A stretch of 64,000 nt of DNA from Lelliottia amnigena (GTDB lineage Bacteria; Pseudomonadota; Gammaproteobacteria; Enterobacterales; Enterobacteriaceae), in NCBI GenBank assembly GCA_900635465.1, contig LR134135.1, forward strand, positions 4,278,001 through 4,342,000, read 5' to 3'. The position numbers were made by a program, and so were the translations under genes. Shown here one piece after another: positions 23,957 to 34,072 of the stretch (the first letter of the stretch is position 1; each line of letters starts with the position of its first letter). The notes below the pieces were generated by a model. It was not told the DNA's origin, did not search any database, and worked only from the letters and a program-made list of their open reading frames with translations.

Positions 23957-25752
23957 AAACTGTCTCGTAATCTTTATCGAACAGGTTGGCTATTTTACCA
24001 CGAACTGTGAGATGTGAGGTGACAGGATATGAAACTGCGAGATCCCACAAGCTTACGCCCCCCATTTGTACACGTTCAGTGGTGAAGGTATTGGGATCGA
24101 CGGCCACATCATAACGCGTGCCGAGATAGCGATACGCCAGATTCCAGTCGAAATCCCATACCTGCGTATCCAACTGGTATTTCACCTGTTGCTTAGAACG
24201 ACGGGCAAGCACCTGATTGGTTGTGGCATTGCGCGGGTCAACATAATCATAAGAGATCTGATGACCGACAGGGCCGGTATCAAACTGTGCCGTGGCTTCA
24301 ACCCCTTCGATACGCGCTTTATCAACGTTATAAGGACGATTTCTGTTGCCAAAGCCAATTAAGTTATCAACGTCATTACGATAAGCGCTGATGCGCCAGG
24401 TCACCGGACCTGTCAGCCCCTCAAAACCACCTTCCCACTGTTCACTCTCTTCTGGCTTAAGATCCGGATTGCCATAATCTGCACTGTGGATCTGGCTCAT
24501 CGTTGGTGCTTTATACGCTGTACCGTAAGAGCCGATGATGCGATAGCCATCAACAAACTCCCACGCCGCACTGGTCTGCCAGGTGCTGTGGTTACCGAAG
24601 TTAGAGTTATCATCATGACGCGCTGCCGCTTCCAGCGTGACGCTATCAAACTGCTGCATCGCCGAAAGGAAAACGCCGGTGTTGTGCTGTTTGAAGCCTT
24701 GATCAAGAAGACCCGTACCCGCCTGCGTCTGCTGCTTCTGCCAGTCCACACCCGCACCAATATTGCCGTGGCCTACGGTAAAGGTATTCATCCATTGCGT
24801 GGTGTATTGCTTCACGTCATCCATAGTAGAAGAGGCGGCATAGCGACCTTTACTCGGATCGTAGTTCTGGTCTTTACTGCGACCGTAGCCCGCCACCAGC
24901 TGCGTCTGATAAATGCCCTGCTTGTAACGCAGCCCGGTATCCCAGTTCTGGCTGTATAACTGACGCGTATCCGGCGTGCCGGTAAAATTGAAATTATTGT
25001 CGTAGCTATCATACCCGTCGTATGCCGTGCGGTTGTCATAGCCAAAACCGCGAACGAAACCACTCAGGCTGTCGTTAATCTGCTGTTCGATAGACCCGTA
25101 GAGCGACTTACTCATAAAGCCATCGCGATCCGGCTGACGCGGCGCATCCTGCGCATCAATATCAAAACCACGGGTATAGGTATAGTTTCCAGCCATCGTG
25201 ATTTTGGTTTTATCCAGCACCTGCTGGAATGAACCATCGTAAGACTGATAGCCCTTCGAGCCGACACTCGCGGTAATGTCCGCGCCAGGCTTATCACGCC
25301 CGGTAATAATGTTGATCACGCCGCCAATTGCATCGGAACCGTACAGCGCAGAACGCGGGCCGCGAATGTACTCGATACGTTGAATAAGGGACGTTGGAAT
25401 TTGACTCAGATCGGCAACGTTGCTGATTCCGGCATTATTTAGCGGAATACCATCGATAAGCACCAGAACGTGACGGGATTCGGTTCCACGAATAAAGGTT
25501 GACGCGTTTGCCCCCCATTCCGCCGCTTTGCGCAATATCCACGCCAGGTAAACGCTGCATGACTTCGACGACGCTTTTTGCCTGCCAGCGCTCAATATCT
25601 TCACGCGTTACAACAGAAGTCGGTGCCAGAACGGTATTTGCCGGTTGTTCAAAACGGTTTGCTGTGACCACCAATGAGTCAGCGCTATCCTGCGCCCAGC
25701 CCGAAAATGCCGTGACGGAAAGAGCCGTCATCAGCGATACTTTTTTAATCAT
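23901..25752 (-). pseudogene. btuB: TonB-dependent vitamin B12 receptor BtuB, broken by a +1 frameshift
   Basis: Outer-membrane cobalamin transporter, about 616 residues if repaired (614 in E. coli). The N-terminal part has a signal peptide ([20 protein letters not shown]), the TonB box DSLVVTA and the start of the plug domain to [10 protein letters not shown]. The frame then shifts. The remainder, from [21 protein letters not shown] through the 22-strand barrel to LSGSYTF, is in another frame. The C run at 25511-25516 has six bases where five restore the frame. As given the gene could not make a receptor; a sequence error is likelier. A cobalamin riboswitch precedes it. Confidence 0.9.
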
Positions 25753-25980
25753 TTTTAAAGCATCCACAATATAAGAAGGATGCCGCAGGCGTCATCTATA
25801 GCACGCGATGATGAAACCAGATGCGACGTAATTCCGGCAGGTCTTCGGGCTTGGTGGCGTTTTACGGATGACGACTTCCCATTTTCACAGTGTCTACAAC
25901 ATTCATCCCGCCAGTCTTTACCGCTGCGCGTCAGCTCCAGATTTGCACTGGATTCCCTTTTCACTTACATGAGACCGGAA
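25753..25980 (-). promoter_or_regulatory. cobalamin riboswitch and leader of btuB
   Basis: On the minus strand the aptamer (about 25829-25978) shows the conserved blocks AAAAGGGAATCCAGTGCAAA, GGAGCTGACGCGCAGCGGTA, the B12 box (GACACTGTG then GGGAAG) and AAGCCCGAAGACCTGCCGG. The last 76 nt before the btuB ATG form the expression platform hiding the ribosome-binding site. Adenosylcobalamin binding lowers btuB translation in E. coli. Confidence 0.93.
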
Positions 25981-26098
25981 ACAGAATGCTACAATTAGAA
26001 ACGTATGGATGTCCAGACAGCTATGCAGGATTAAATCTGGACATCCCCTGTACAGTGCTTACAATCCCCGCGAAATTCTTTACCACTCAGGATGCATG

Positions 26099-27235
26099 AT
26101 GACACCCGAACACCTCCCGACAGAACAGTACGACGCGCAGCTGGCAGAGAAAGTTGTCCGTCTGCAAAGTATGATGACGCCTTTTGCCGCGCCCGTTCCC
26201 GAGGTGTTTCGTTCTCCTGTCAGCCATTACCGCATGCGTGCTGAGTTCCGTATCTGGCATGACGGCGACGACCTGTATCACATCATTTTCGATCAGCAGA
26301 CCAAATCCCGTATCCGCGTAAACAGTTTCCCGGCAGCCAGCGAATTAATTAACCAATTAATGACGCTGATGATTGAAGGGGTACGCACTAACCCTCAGTT
26401 GCGTCATAAACTGTTCCAGATTGATTACCTGACCACCCAAAGCAATCAGGCTATCGTCTCGATGCTGTATCACAAAAAGCTGGACGACGAATGGCGCAAA
26501 GAAGCCGAAGTCCTGCGCGATGCGCTGCGGGCGCAGAATATCAACGTCCATCTGATTGGCCGCGCGACTAAAACTAAAATCATGCTCGATCAGGACTACG
26601 TGGATGAGCGCCTGCCGGTGGCTGGTAAAGAGATGATTTATCGCCAGGTCGAAAACAGCTTCACCCAGCCGAATGCGGCCATGAATGTGCAAATGCTGGA
26701 GTGGGCGCTGAGTGCAACGGAAGGGTCAAAAGGCGATCTGCTGGAGTTGTACTGCGGTAACGGCAACTTCTCGCTGGCGCTGGCGCGTAACTTTGAGCGC
26801 GTACTGGCAACCGAAATTGCCAAGCCATCCGTTGCTTCCGCGCAATACAATATTGCCGCCAACCATATCGATAACGTGCAGATCATTCGTATGGCGGCAG
26901 AAGAGTTTACGCAGGCAATGAACGGTGAGCGCGAATTCAACCGTTTGCAGGGTATCGATTTGAAGAGTTACCAGTGCGAGACGATTTTCGTCGATCCCCC
27001 GCGCAGCGGGCTGGACAGCGAAACCGAAAAGATGGTGCAGGCGTATCCGCGTATTTTGTACATTTCCTGCAACCCGGAAACGCTATGCAAGAATCTGGAA
27101 ACATTAAGCCAGACGCACAAGGTTGAACGTCTGGCGCTGTTCGATCAGTTCCCCTACACGCACCATATGGAATGCGGCAAACGACTCAGTGCTGATCGTG
27201 GCTTGCGTAAAATTAATGCCAGCAGACGTGAGTAA
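26099..27235 (+). CDS. trmA: tRNA (uracil-5-)-methyltransferase TrmA, with foreign C-terminal tail
   Basis: SAM-dependent enzyme making m5U54 in the T loop of tRNA. SAM motif [17 protein letters not shown], motif DPPRSG and the catalytic Cys in [13 protein letters not shown] are all present, so the catalytic domain is complete. The start chosen is ATG at 26099 ([10 protein letters not shown]); the frame is open upstream. Residues match E. coli up to [13 protein letters not shown] (27178). The normal last few residues are then replaced by about 19 residues of unrelated tail ([11 protein letters not shown]..) from the reverse complement of clpB. The gene body is sound; the tail is a junction product. 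Confidence 0.9.
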   Translation: MTPEHLPTEQYDAQLAEKVVRLQSMMTPFAAPVPEVFRSPVSHYRMRAEFRIWHDGDDLYHIIFDQQTKSRIRVNSFPAASELINQLMTLMIEGVRTNPQLRHKLFQIDYLTTQSNQAIVSMLYHKKLDDEWRKEAEVLRDALRAQNINVHLIGRATKTKIMLDQDYVDERLPVAGKEMIYRQVENSFTQPNAAMNVQMLEWALSATEGSKGDLLELYCGNGNFSLALARNFERVLATEIAKPSVASAQYNIAANHIDNVQIIRMAAEEFTQAMNGEREFNRLQGIDLKSYQCETIFVDPPRSGLDSETEKMVQAYPRILYISCNPETLCKNLETLSQTHKVERLALFDQFPYTHHMECGKRLSADRGLRKINASRRE

Positions 27236-27354
27236 AGGACGTTCGATCCCCCTTCCTGATTCAGCAAGGCACTCATTAAATGAAGAGGTTCGAAGCTGCG
27301 AGTGACTGGGCGTCGGCGACAAGCTGGAATTTATTGGTAAGACGATCCAGACGC
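27173..27354 (-). pseudogene. clpB: clpB 5' fragment (disaggregase N-terminal domain), broken
   Basis: Starts with ATG at about 27354 after a strong GGGAGGAG ribosome-binding site and reads MRLDRLTNKFQLVADAQSLA, the N terminus of the ClpB disaggregase. Indels then scramble the frame. Pieces such as LNQEGGS and [10 protein letters not shown] are still recognisable in other frames. The sequence stops after about 60 codons of the expected 857, where it meets the 3' end of trmA. It cannot encode a working ClpB. In E. coli clpB follows pgeF exactly as here. Confidence 0.85.
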
Positions 27355-27390
27355 ATAACTCCTCCCATAACAGGTCAAATTTGCTACTGG

Positions 27391-27423
27391 AGATTAAATG
27401 AGGTCATCCCTCAATTATTCAAG
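27391..27423 (-). promoter_or_regulatory. sigma-32 heat-shock promoter of clpB
   Basis: Minus strand CTTGAA, 14-nt spacer, CCTCAT-TTA, about 40-70 nt ahead of the clpB ATG. This matches the E. coli clpB heat-shock promoter and the sigma-32 consensus. It appears undamaged although the genes on both sides are shredded. Confidence 0.8.
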
Positions 27424-27485
27424 GTTAATGACCTGAATTATGCGAAAAGAAAACGGCGCGTGCCGGATCGTCTTGATTCTCTAGG

Positions 27486-28118
27486 TTATACAGCCAAATG
27501 AAACTTGCCATACGCACAGCACCCTTTTCTGTGAAGGTACACCGATCGCCGCCGAAGATTTGCGTGATGCCGACATTGTTTAATGGCGAGCCAGTTGATA
27601 AATATCAGCCAGATATTTATCCCCTTTGACGAAACGCACTCGCATCTTGTGCAATGAATGCGTCGCACTTCAGGGCCGACTTCAAAGGCCAGTGGACCGA
27701 TGGCCGCAGGACACTCCGGACGATCTGCAAAACATGCCACGGTCTCTTCCAGAACGCCAGCACACAGCCCACGCCATCCGGCATGCGCTGCTGCAACTTC
27801 TGCCGGCTTGATTGCACAACAGAACGGGCAAACAGTCCGCAGTCATAACGGCACACACTGTCCCGGGAGTATTACTGTATGCGGTTTTGAGGTATAGGGC
27901 TAACGTCAATACGTCAGTGCCATGCACCTGCTCAAGCCAAACCGGTTTTGAGGCAGATGCCCCGCCGCAAACATCCGCTTGCGGTTTTCGTCAACATGGT
28001 CAACGCCGCAGTGCGCACCTAAATTCAGTGACTCCCACGCATCCTGACTCACGCCGCCGATTCGGGTAGAACTACAGAAAATAGGCAGTGGCCACTCCGG
28101 GACAATGAGTTTGGTCAT
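27486..28118 (-). pseudogene. pgeF: polyphenol oxidase/purine nucleoside phosphorylase PgeF (YfiH), broken by many indels
   Basis: Starts MTKLIVPEWPLP at 28118, overlapping the rluD stop as ATGA. Pieces of the family are spread over several frames: SSTRIGGVS, SLNLGAHCG, SNTPGTVCAVMTADCLPVLL (the conserved Cys), GPLAFEVG and a C-terminal MASFIWL. The region is 633 nt where an intact gene needs about 732, so roughly 100 nt are missing, including a stretch before the end. The protein edits peptidoglycan precursors in E. coli. No functional product could come from this copy. Confidence 0.88.
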
Positions 28119-28989
28119 AACCAGTCCACTTTATCCTTATGCTCTTCAAAATCTGCACGCATCGCTTCGATGAGCTCGACCATACCGCATGCCATTCCAT
28201 CTCGATGCCCGTAATGGGGTGATACAGACGCAGCATACCAAAGCCTGACGATCAAATTTACGCAGCGTGCTGATAAACTCTTCAGAAGCCCCTTTCGGTG
28301 GACGCGGACGTCCGCCATAAACCTGATCGCCCACCAGCGGATGCGTAATGTGTGACATGTGCACACGGATCTGGTGAGTACGGCCCGTTTCCAGACGCAG
28401 ACGCAAACGCGTATGAATGCGGAAATGTTCCATAATGCGGTAATGCGTTACCGCGGGTTTCCCCATCGGGTGCACTGACTGTGACGGCTAATCGGTTCTT
28501 CTACCGTTCTGAGGTCATGTGACCAATCGCGACCGCTTCATATTCACGGGTGATGCAGCCTCCACCAGCCGCGTTTTTTTGCGACGACCATCAAACCGGT
28601 TGTGTCTTTATCCAGACGATGCACGATGCCTGCGCGCGGCACATCGGTAATCGGCGGATAGTAATGGAGCAGCGCGTTCCACTGTACCAAGGATCCAGCC
28701 GGGTGGACAACCAAGCCGCGAGGCTTATTGATCACCAGAATGTCATATCTTCATAGACAATGGTAAGCGGGATATCTTGCTCAAAACGCACTTCTTCATC
28801 AATTTCAGCATTTGCGGCTTGTCCCAAACTTTGCCGTTAACCAGCACGCGCTGGTCAAGAATCATTCTTTTATGCGTGAACGCGAATAATCAGGGAACAT
28901 TTCGGCCAAAGCTTGATCTAAGCGTTGACCGAGCTGATTTTCGGAGACTGTTGCGGTGAGTTCTAATAGACTGCTTCTTCGTTTACCAT
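28115..28989 (-). pseudogene. rluD: 23S rRNA pseudouridine synthase RluD, broken by many indels
   Basis: RluD makes pseudouridines 1911, 1915 and 1917 in helix 69 of 23S rRNA. Recognisable pieces: an S4-like N terminus, [13 protein letters not shown], the catalytic segment [53 protein letters not shown] and the C-terminal [13 protein letters not shown]. These lie in different frames, and an in-frame TAG occurs within the first 15 codons. Length is 875 nt against about 981 expected. Clearly non-functional as given. Confidence 0.88.
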
Positions 28990-29073
28990 AATATAGTGTC
29001 TATTGTAGCTGGTCTTAATCGGGAGCAGGAAAGAGATTCTCCCGGACAAACATTTGAGGAAAGTCAAAACGTC

Positions 29074-29796
29074 ATGACGCGCATGAAATATCTGGTGGCA
29101 GCGGCCACGTTGAGCCTGGCTTTGGTGGGCTGCTCCGGTTCAAATGAACAGGTCCCTGATCCGCCGAATGAAATCTATGCGACTGCTCAGCAAAAACTCC
29201 AGGACGGTAACTGGAAACAGGCCATAACGCAACTGGAAGCGCTGGATAATCGTTATCCATTTGGTCGCGCAGGTACAGTTAGATCTTATCTACGCCTACT
29301 ACAAAAACGCCGATCTGCCGCTGGCTCAGGCAATTGATCGCTTCATGCGTCTGAATCCGACTCATCCTAACATTGATTACGTCATGTATATGCGTGGCCT
29401 AACCAACATGGCGCTGGATGATAGTGCCCTGCAAGGTTTCTTCGGTGTGGATCGTTCTGACCGCGACCCGCAGCACGCACGCGATGCCTTCAACGATTTC
29501 TCAAAACTGGTACGCGGATATCCAAACAGCCAGTACATCACCGATGCGACCAAGCGTCTGGTGTTCCTGAAAGATCGTCTGGCTAAGTATGAATACTTCG
29601 TAGCCGAATACTATACCCGCCGTGGTGCATGGGTGGCAGTGGTGAACCGCGTAGAAGGAATGCTGCGTGATTACCCTGATACTCAGGCGACCCGCGACGC
29701 GCTGAAGCTGATGGAAAATGCCTATCGCCAGATGCAGATGAACGCTCAGGCAGAGAAAGTGGCGAAGATCATTGCCGCGAACAGCTTTGTACCTGA
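29074..29796 (+). pseudogene. bamD: outer-membrane assembly lipoprotein BamD, broken by indels
   Basis: Essential lipoprotein of the BAM complex. The lipobox signal peptide ([20 protein letters not shown]) and first TPR segment ([19 protein letters not shown]) are in one frame up to RYPFG. The rest ([20 protein letters not shown] onwards) is in another. Smaller in-frame losses also occur (VPDPPNE lacks one residue; PLAQAIDRF lacks one Ala), and the normal stop is out of frame. About 723 nt remain of the expected 738. Because BamD is essential in E. coli, an intact copy must exist elsewhere or this sequence is wrong. Confidence 0.9.
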
Positions 29797-29811
29797 TTGC
29801 TTTACGCCATG

Positions 29812-29843
29812 CAAAACGGCAGCCCATGGGCTGCCGTTTTTTT
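29812..29843 (+). terminator. terminator after bamD
   Basis: AAACGGCAGCCCATGGGCTGCCGTTTTTTT: a perfect stem followed by a T run. Confidence 0.88.
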
Positions 29844-29844
29844 A

Positions 29845-30407
<563 letters not shown>

Positions 30408-30430
30408 TCCTTTAAATTGAGTGTACCGCC

Positions 30431-30455
30431 AACGCGCCTTCGGGCGCGTTTTTTA
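30431..30455 (+). terminator. terminator after raiA
   Basis: AACGCGCC-TTCG-GGCGCGTTTTTT: UUCG-loop hairpin with T run. In E. coli a similar terminator separates raiA from the pheL leader. Confidence 0.85.
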
Positions 30456-30528
30456 TTGACAGAATGACACCTTTTTTCCGTCCGGATAATTCATGCTCCG
30501 CGTGAATGGTTTCGTCGTACCATAAACC

Positions 30529-31237
30529 GTGGTGATTCGCCACAACGAAGAGTACGAAAGAATCGAGCCCTGCGACGACGGCGTGATTATGCATCTGAAG
30601 TCTGGCAAAAAGCTGAAAGCCGATTGCCTGCTGTACGCGAATGGCCGTACCGGTAACACCGATTCGCTGGCGCTGGAAAAACATTGGCCTTGCCACCGAC
30701 AGTCGCGGCCAGTTGAAGGTCAACAGCATGTACCAGACGGCGCTGCCGCATATCTACGCGGTAGGCGATGTGATTGGGTATCCGAGTCTGGCATCCGCCG
30801 CTTACGATCAGGGGCGCATCGCGGCTCAGGCGTTGGTGAAAGGTGAAGCCACCGCCCATCTGATTGAAGATATTCCAACCGGCATTTACACCATTCCGGA
30901 AATCAGCTCTGTGGGTAAAACCGAACAGCAGCTGACATCGATGAAAGTGCCGTACGAGGTCGGTCGCGCGCAGTTTAAACATCTGGCGCGGGCGCAAATC
31001 GTGGGAATGAGCGTGGGGACGCTGAAGATTTTGTTCCATCGCGAGACGAAAGAGATCCTCGGCATTCACTGCTTCGGTGAACGTGCGGCGGAAATCATTC
31101 ACATCGGTCAGGCAATCATGGAGCAAAAAGGTGGCGGTAACACGATCGAGTACTTCGTTAACACCACCTTTAACTACCCGACGATGGCAGAAGCCTATCG
31201 GGTAGCGGCGCTAAATGGCTTAAACCGCCTGTTTTAA
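30529..31237 (+). pseudogene. sthA: soluble pyridine nucleotide transhydrogenase SthA, 5'-truncated and frameshifted
   Basis: Only about the last 235 of 466 codons remain, starting abruptly at [13 protein letters not shown]. The FAD-binding N terminus and the redox-site region are absent, replaced by the foreign block. A second lesion is an extra A in the run at 30677-30681 (5 instead of 4), which breaks [14 protein letters not shown]. The C-terminal NAD and dimerisation region to LNGLNRLF is intact thereafter. SthA transfers reducing equivalents between NADPH and NAD+. The stop overlaps the convergent oxyR stop by 18 nt. Confidence 0.9.
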
Positions 31238-32137
31238 CGCGTCGTCAAAATGGCCATCCATCGAACTGCGGATGGCCTCTGCTAGCTGCTCATAGCGGCT
31301 GCGCAGGGGCGATCCCGGACGATAAACCAGGCCAACCGTACGACGTGGTTCTGGCTTAATGCATGGCAGATAAACCACACCATCACGTCGACGCTCGCGC
31401 GGTACGGCCAGCGCAGGCAGCAGCGTAATACCACTTCCCGCCGCCACCATATTACGCAGCGTTTCCAGACTGGTTGCGCGGAAATGGGTATCTTCCTCAG
31501 CACCCGCCTCAAAGCAGAACCCCATCGCCTGATCGCGCAGGCAGTGACCGTCTTCCAGCATCAACAGCTTTTCACCCGCCAGATCGCCCATCGGTACGCG
31601 ATCGCGATTGGCCCACGGGTGATCTTCGTAGATCGCCAGCATCATCGGCTCATCAAACAGCGGCACCTCAATAAACGCCTCGCTCTCTTTAACCAGCGCC
31701 AGGATCGCGCAGTCGAGCTTGCCGCTGTCGAGCTGGGCCAGCAATTGATGTGTCTGCGCTTCGTGCAGATACATTTCGAGTTTCGGGAAGGTCTGATGCA
31801 GCATCGGAATGATGAGCGGCAGGAGATACGGGCCAACGGTCGGGATCAGGCCAATATGAAGCGGACCGGACATCGCCTCGCCCTGCTGGCTCGCCATTTC
31901 CTTGAGCACTTTGACCTCGCGCAATACGGTGCGCGCCTGATCCACCAGCAACAAACCGGCCTGAGTGAACAGCACTTTACGGCTGGTGCGCTCCAGCAGC
32001 ATTACGCCCAGCTCATCTTCCAGCTTGCGGATCTGACCGCTCAGCGTGGGCTGACTCACGTGGCAGGAATCTGCCGCGCGGCGAAAATGTCGGTGCTCAG
32101 CGAGTGCAACCAGGTATTCAAGATCACGAATATTCAT
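31220..32137 (-). CDS. oxyR: hydrogen-peroxide-sensing regulator OxyR
   Basis: 305 codons, as in E. coli. LysR-type activator: helix-turn-helix at the N terminus ([33 protein letters not shown]), then a redox-sensing effector domain. The two cysteines that form the regulatory disulphide are in [12 protein letters not shown] (Cys199 and Cys208). It controls katG, dps, ahpC and OxyS in E. coli; katG lies about 9 kb to the right here. Divergent from OxyS with a shared control region. Frame intact. Confidence 0.96.
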   Translation of the reverse strand: MNIRDLEYLVALAEHRHFRRAADSCHVSQPTLSGQIRKLEDELGVMLLERTSRKVLFTQAGLLLVDQARTVLREVKVLKEMASQQGEAMSGPLHIGLIPTVGPYLLPLIIPMLHQTFPKLEMYLHEAQTHQLLAQLDSGKLDCAILALVKESEAFIEVPLFDEPMMLAIYEDHPWANRDRVPMGDLAGEKLLMLEDGHCLRDQAMGFCFEAGAEEDTHFRATSLETLRNMVAAGSGITLLPALAVPRERRRDGVVYLPCIKPEPRRTVGLVYRPGSPLRSRYEQLAEAIRSSMDGHFDDALKQAV

Positions 32138-32232
32138 TATTCATCCTCTATCGCCATGATAGTTCATGGCGATAGATAGCATAGCAACGAACGATTATCC
32201 CTATCAAGCACTCTGTTGAATAATACACCACA
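32138..32232. promoter_or_regulatory. oxyR-oxyS divergent control region with OxyR site
   Basis: The gap carries GATAGTTCATGGCGATAG and CGATTATCCCTATCAAGC, closely matching the E. coli oxyR-oxyS OxyR site made of spaced ATAG/CTAT elements. OxyR represses itself and activates OxyS from here. Confidence 0.82.
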
Positions 32233-32352
32233 TAGACGAGGCGGCACGTGTTTGACCCTTGACGTCCCCGCCGAGCCACACGAGTTTATCCCTGACTCGA
32301 ACAACTAAAGCCAACGTGAACTTTTGCGGACCCCGTGGTCCGCTTTTTTTTT
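32233..32352 (+). ncRNA. oxyS: small regulatory RNA OxyS
   Basis: About 110 nt plus terminator tail. It keeps the E. coli OxyS landmarks: GCGGCAC near the 5' end, the linker ACTAAAGCCAACGTGAACTT used for Hfq and target contact, and the 3' hairpin TTTGCGGACCCCGTGGTCCGC followed by ten T. The first stem-loop has diverged (GACCCTTGACGTCC; CCGAGCCACACGAG). OxyS is made under OxyR control in peroxide stress and regulates rpoS, fhlA and other mRNAs. The 5' end is placed by alignment from memory and is good to a few bases. Confidence 0.85.
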
Positions 32353-32459
32353 TGCGTAAAAAAGCCCGGCTTTTAACCAGGCTGCCTATTCTTCCCGCAC
32401 CTGGCTCTCTCCCAAAGAGAGGAGACAGCTCGCGCCTTTCACCATGGAAGAGGCTCGGG

Positions 32460-32619
32460 TTGAGACAAGGTAAAAGCAAAATGGCAACCGACGTTGCCAT
32501 TTTTAGTGTTTACTCCCCCTCCATTGGGAGAGGGCCGGGATTGAGACAAGGTAAAAGCAAAATGGCAACCGACGTTGCCATTTTTGGTGTTTACTCCCTC
32601 TCCTGTGGGAGAGGGCCGG
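32460..32619. repeat. tandem 81-nt direct repeat (two copies)
   Basis: Copies at 32460-32540 and 32541-32619. The first 60 nt are identical but for one base. Each contains the inverted repeat AAATGGCAAC-CGAC-GTTGCCATTT followed by a T run, so each can fold as a terminator-like hairpin in either direction, then a CCCTC..GAGAGGGCCGGG palindrome. Confidence 0.92.
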
Positions 32620-32630
32620 GGTGAGGGCAT
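32596..32630. repeat. dispersed palindrome (CCCTCTCC family)
   Basis: CCCTCTCCTGTGGGAGAGGG with the tail GGGGTGAGGGCAT, 16 nt from the argH stop. Confidence 0.8.
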
Positions 32631-32645
32631 CAGCCCGCACAAATC

Positions 32646-34019
32646 CTAAACAAGGCGCGCTTTCGCATCCGCAATCGCCTGTGCGACCTGCTTCGGTGAC
32701 ACGCCACCTTTCGCCGCGCGCTTATCCAGACAGGATTGCAGCGAAAGAATCGGGTACACGTCATCGCCTATCACGGCACTGAATTTCTGCAAATCGGCCA
32801 GCGTCAGATCTTCCAGCGGTTTGCCCTGACGAATCGCCTCTACCACGGCTTCGCCCACAATATGGTGCGCCTCGCGGAACGGTACGCCCTTGGCGACAAG
32901 ATAATCCGCCAGCTCGGTGGAGTTCGCATAGCCCTGTTGTGCCGCTTCCTGGCAACGCGGACGTTTCACCTGAATGCCGTCCAGCACCAGCGCGCCCATA
33001 TGCAGGCAATCCAGCCAGGTGTCGAGCGCATCGAACAGCCCTTCTTTATCTTCCTGCATATCTTTGTTGTAGGCCAACGGCAGACCTTTCAGGGTCATCA
33101 TCATGCCCGTCAGCGCGCCCTGCACACGGCCACACTTACCGCGGATCAGCTCCAGCGCGTCCGGGTTTTTCTTCTGCGGCATCAATGAAGAGCCAGAGGT
33201 GACACGATCGGACAGCTCCACAAAACCGGCTTCACCGGAGTTGAAGAAAATCAGATCTTCGGCAAAGCGCGACAAATGCACCATGCCGATAGAGGCGTTC
33301 GACAGCAATTCCAGGACGTGGTCACGATCCGACACGCTGTCCAGACTGTTGCGGGTCGCAGAGGCAAAACCTAACCAGCCCGCCAACTGTTCGCGATCGA
33401 TTTCATAGGCGGTACCGGCCAGCGCACCGCTGCCCAGCGGGCTAACGTCCAGACGCTTCAGCGTATCCTGCAAACGGCTTTCGTCACGCGCCAGCATCTC
33501 GACATACGCCAGAGACCAGTGAGCAAACGTAACCGGCTGCGCGCGCTGCAGGTGGGTGTAACCCGGCATCACTGCATCCTGATTGTTTTGCGCAGTTTCA
33601 ACCAGCGCATTCTGCAGCTGACGGTTCGCCGACAGCAGTTCCACGATAGTGTCTTTACACCACAGCTTCAGGTCTGTCGCCACCTGGTCGTTACGACTAC
33701 GCCCGGTGTGCAGTTTTTTACCCAGCTGACCCACTTTGTCGATCAGCTTGCCTTCCACCCAGCTGTGAATATCTTCCGCGTCGCTTTCGAGGATTTGCTG
33801 CGGATTCAGGCGCACTTCTTCCAGCAGGTTGTTCAGCGCCTCTTCGAGCTGTAATTGCTCATCAGCGCTTAATACACCAACGGTGACCAGCGCTTTGGAC
33901 CAGGCCACAGAGCCGACGATATCTTGTTCGGCCAGGCGGTAGTCGAAGCGCAAAGAGTCGTTGAACTGTTTGAACCGTTGATCCGCTGCCTGTGTAAAAC
34001 GCCCACCCCAAAGTGCCAT
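32646..34019 (-). CDS. argH: argininosuccinate lyase
   Basis: 457 codons, as in E. coli. It splits argininosuccinate into arginine and fumarate, the last step of arginine synthesis. Fumarase/aspartase superfamily: the signature [11 protein letters not shown] carries the catalytic Ser loop near residue 277, and HTGRSRNDQ near 106 binds substrate. It lies 53 nt downstream of argB in the argCBH operon. Frame intact. Confidence 0.97.
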   Translation of the reverse strand: MALWGGRFTQAADQRFKQFNDSLRFDYRLAEQDIVGSVAWSKALVTVGVLSADEQLQLEEALNNLLEEVRLNPQQILESDAEDIHSWVEGKLIDKVGQLGKKLHTGRSRNDQVATDLKLWCKDTIVELLSANRQLQNALVETAQNNQDAVMPGYTHLQRAQPVTFAHWSLAYVEMLARDESRLQDTLKRLDVSPLGSGALAGTAYEIDREQLAGWLGFASATRNSLDSVSDRDHVLELLSNASIGMVHLSRFAEDLIFFNSGEAGFVELSDRVTSGSSLMPQKKNPDALELIRGKCGRVQGALTGMMMTLKGLPLAYNKDMQEDKEGLFDALDTWLDCLHMGALVLDGIQVKRPRCQEAAQQGYANSTELADYLVAKGVPFREAHHIVGEAVVEAIRQGKPLEDLTLADLQKFSAVIGDDVYPILSLQSCLDKRAAKGGVSPKQVAQAIADAKARLV

Positions 34020-34072
34020 AACATGCTTCCTTAAATTCGTTTAGAGATACCCTCTGATGAGGGGAAAAATGC

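Larger units (their letters stand above)
32353..32645. other. oxyS-argH gap made of repeats
   Basis: 293 nt without a gene. It holds a CTCTCCC..GAGAG palindrome at 32407-32424, a tandem pair of 81-nt repeats (32460-32619) and a full CCCTCTCCC palindrome at 32596-32630. ArgH transcription runs leftwards into this stretch. Confidence 0.75.
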
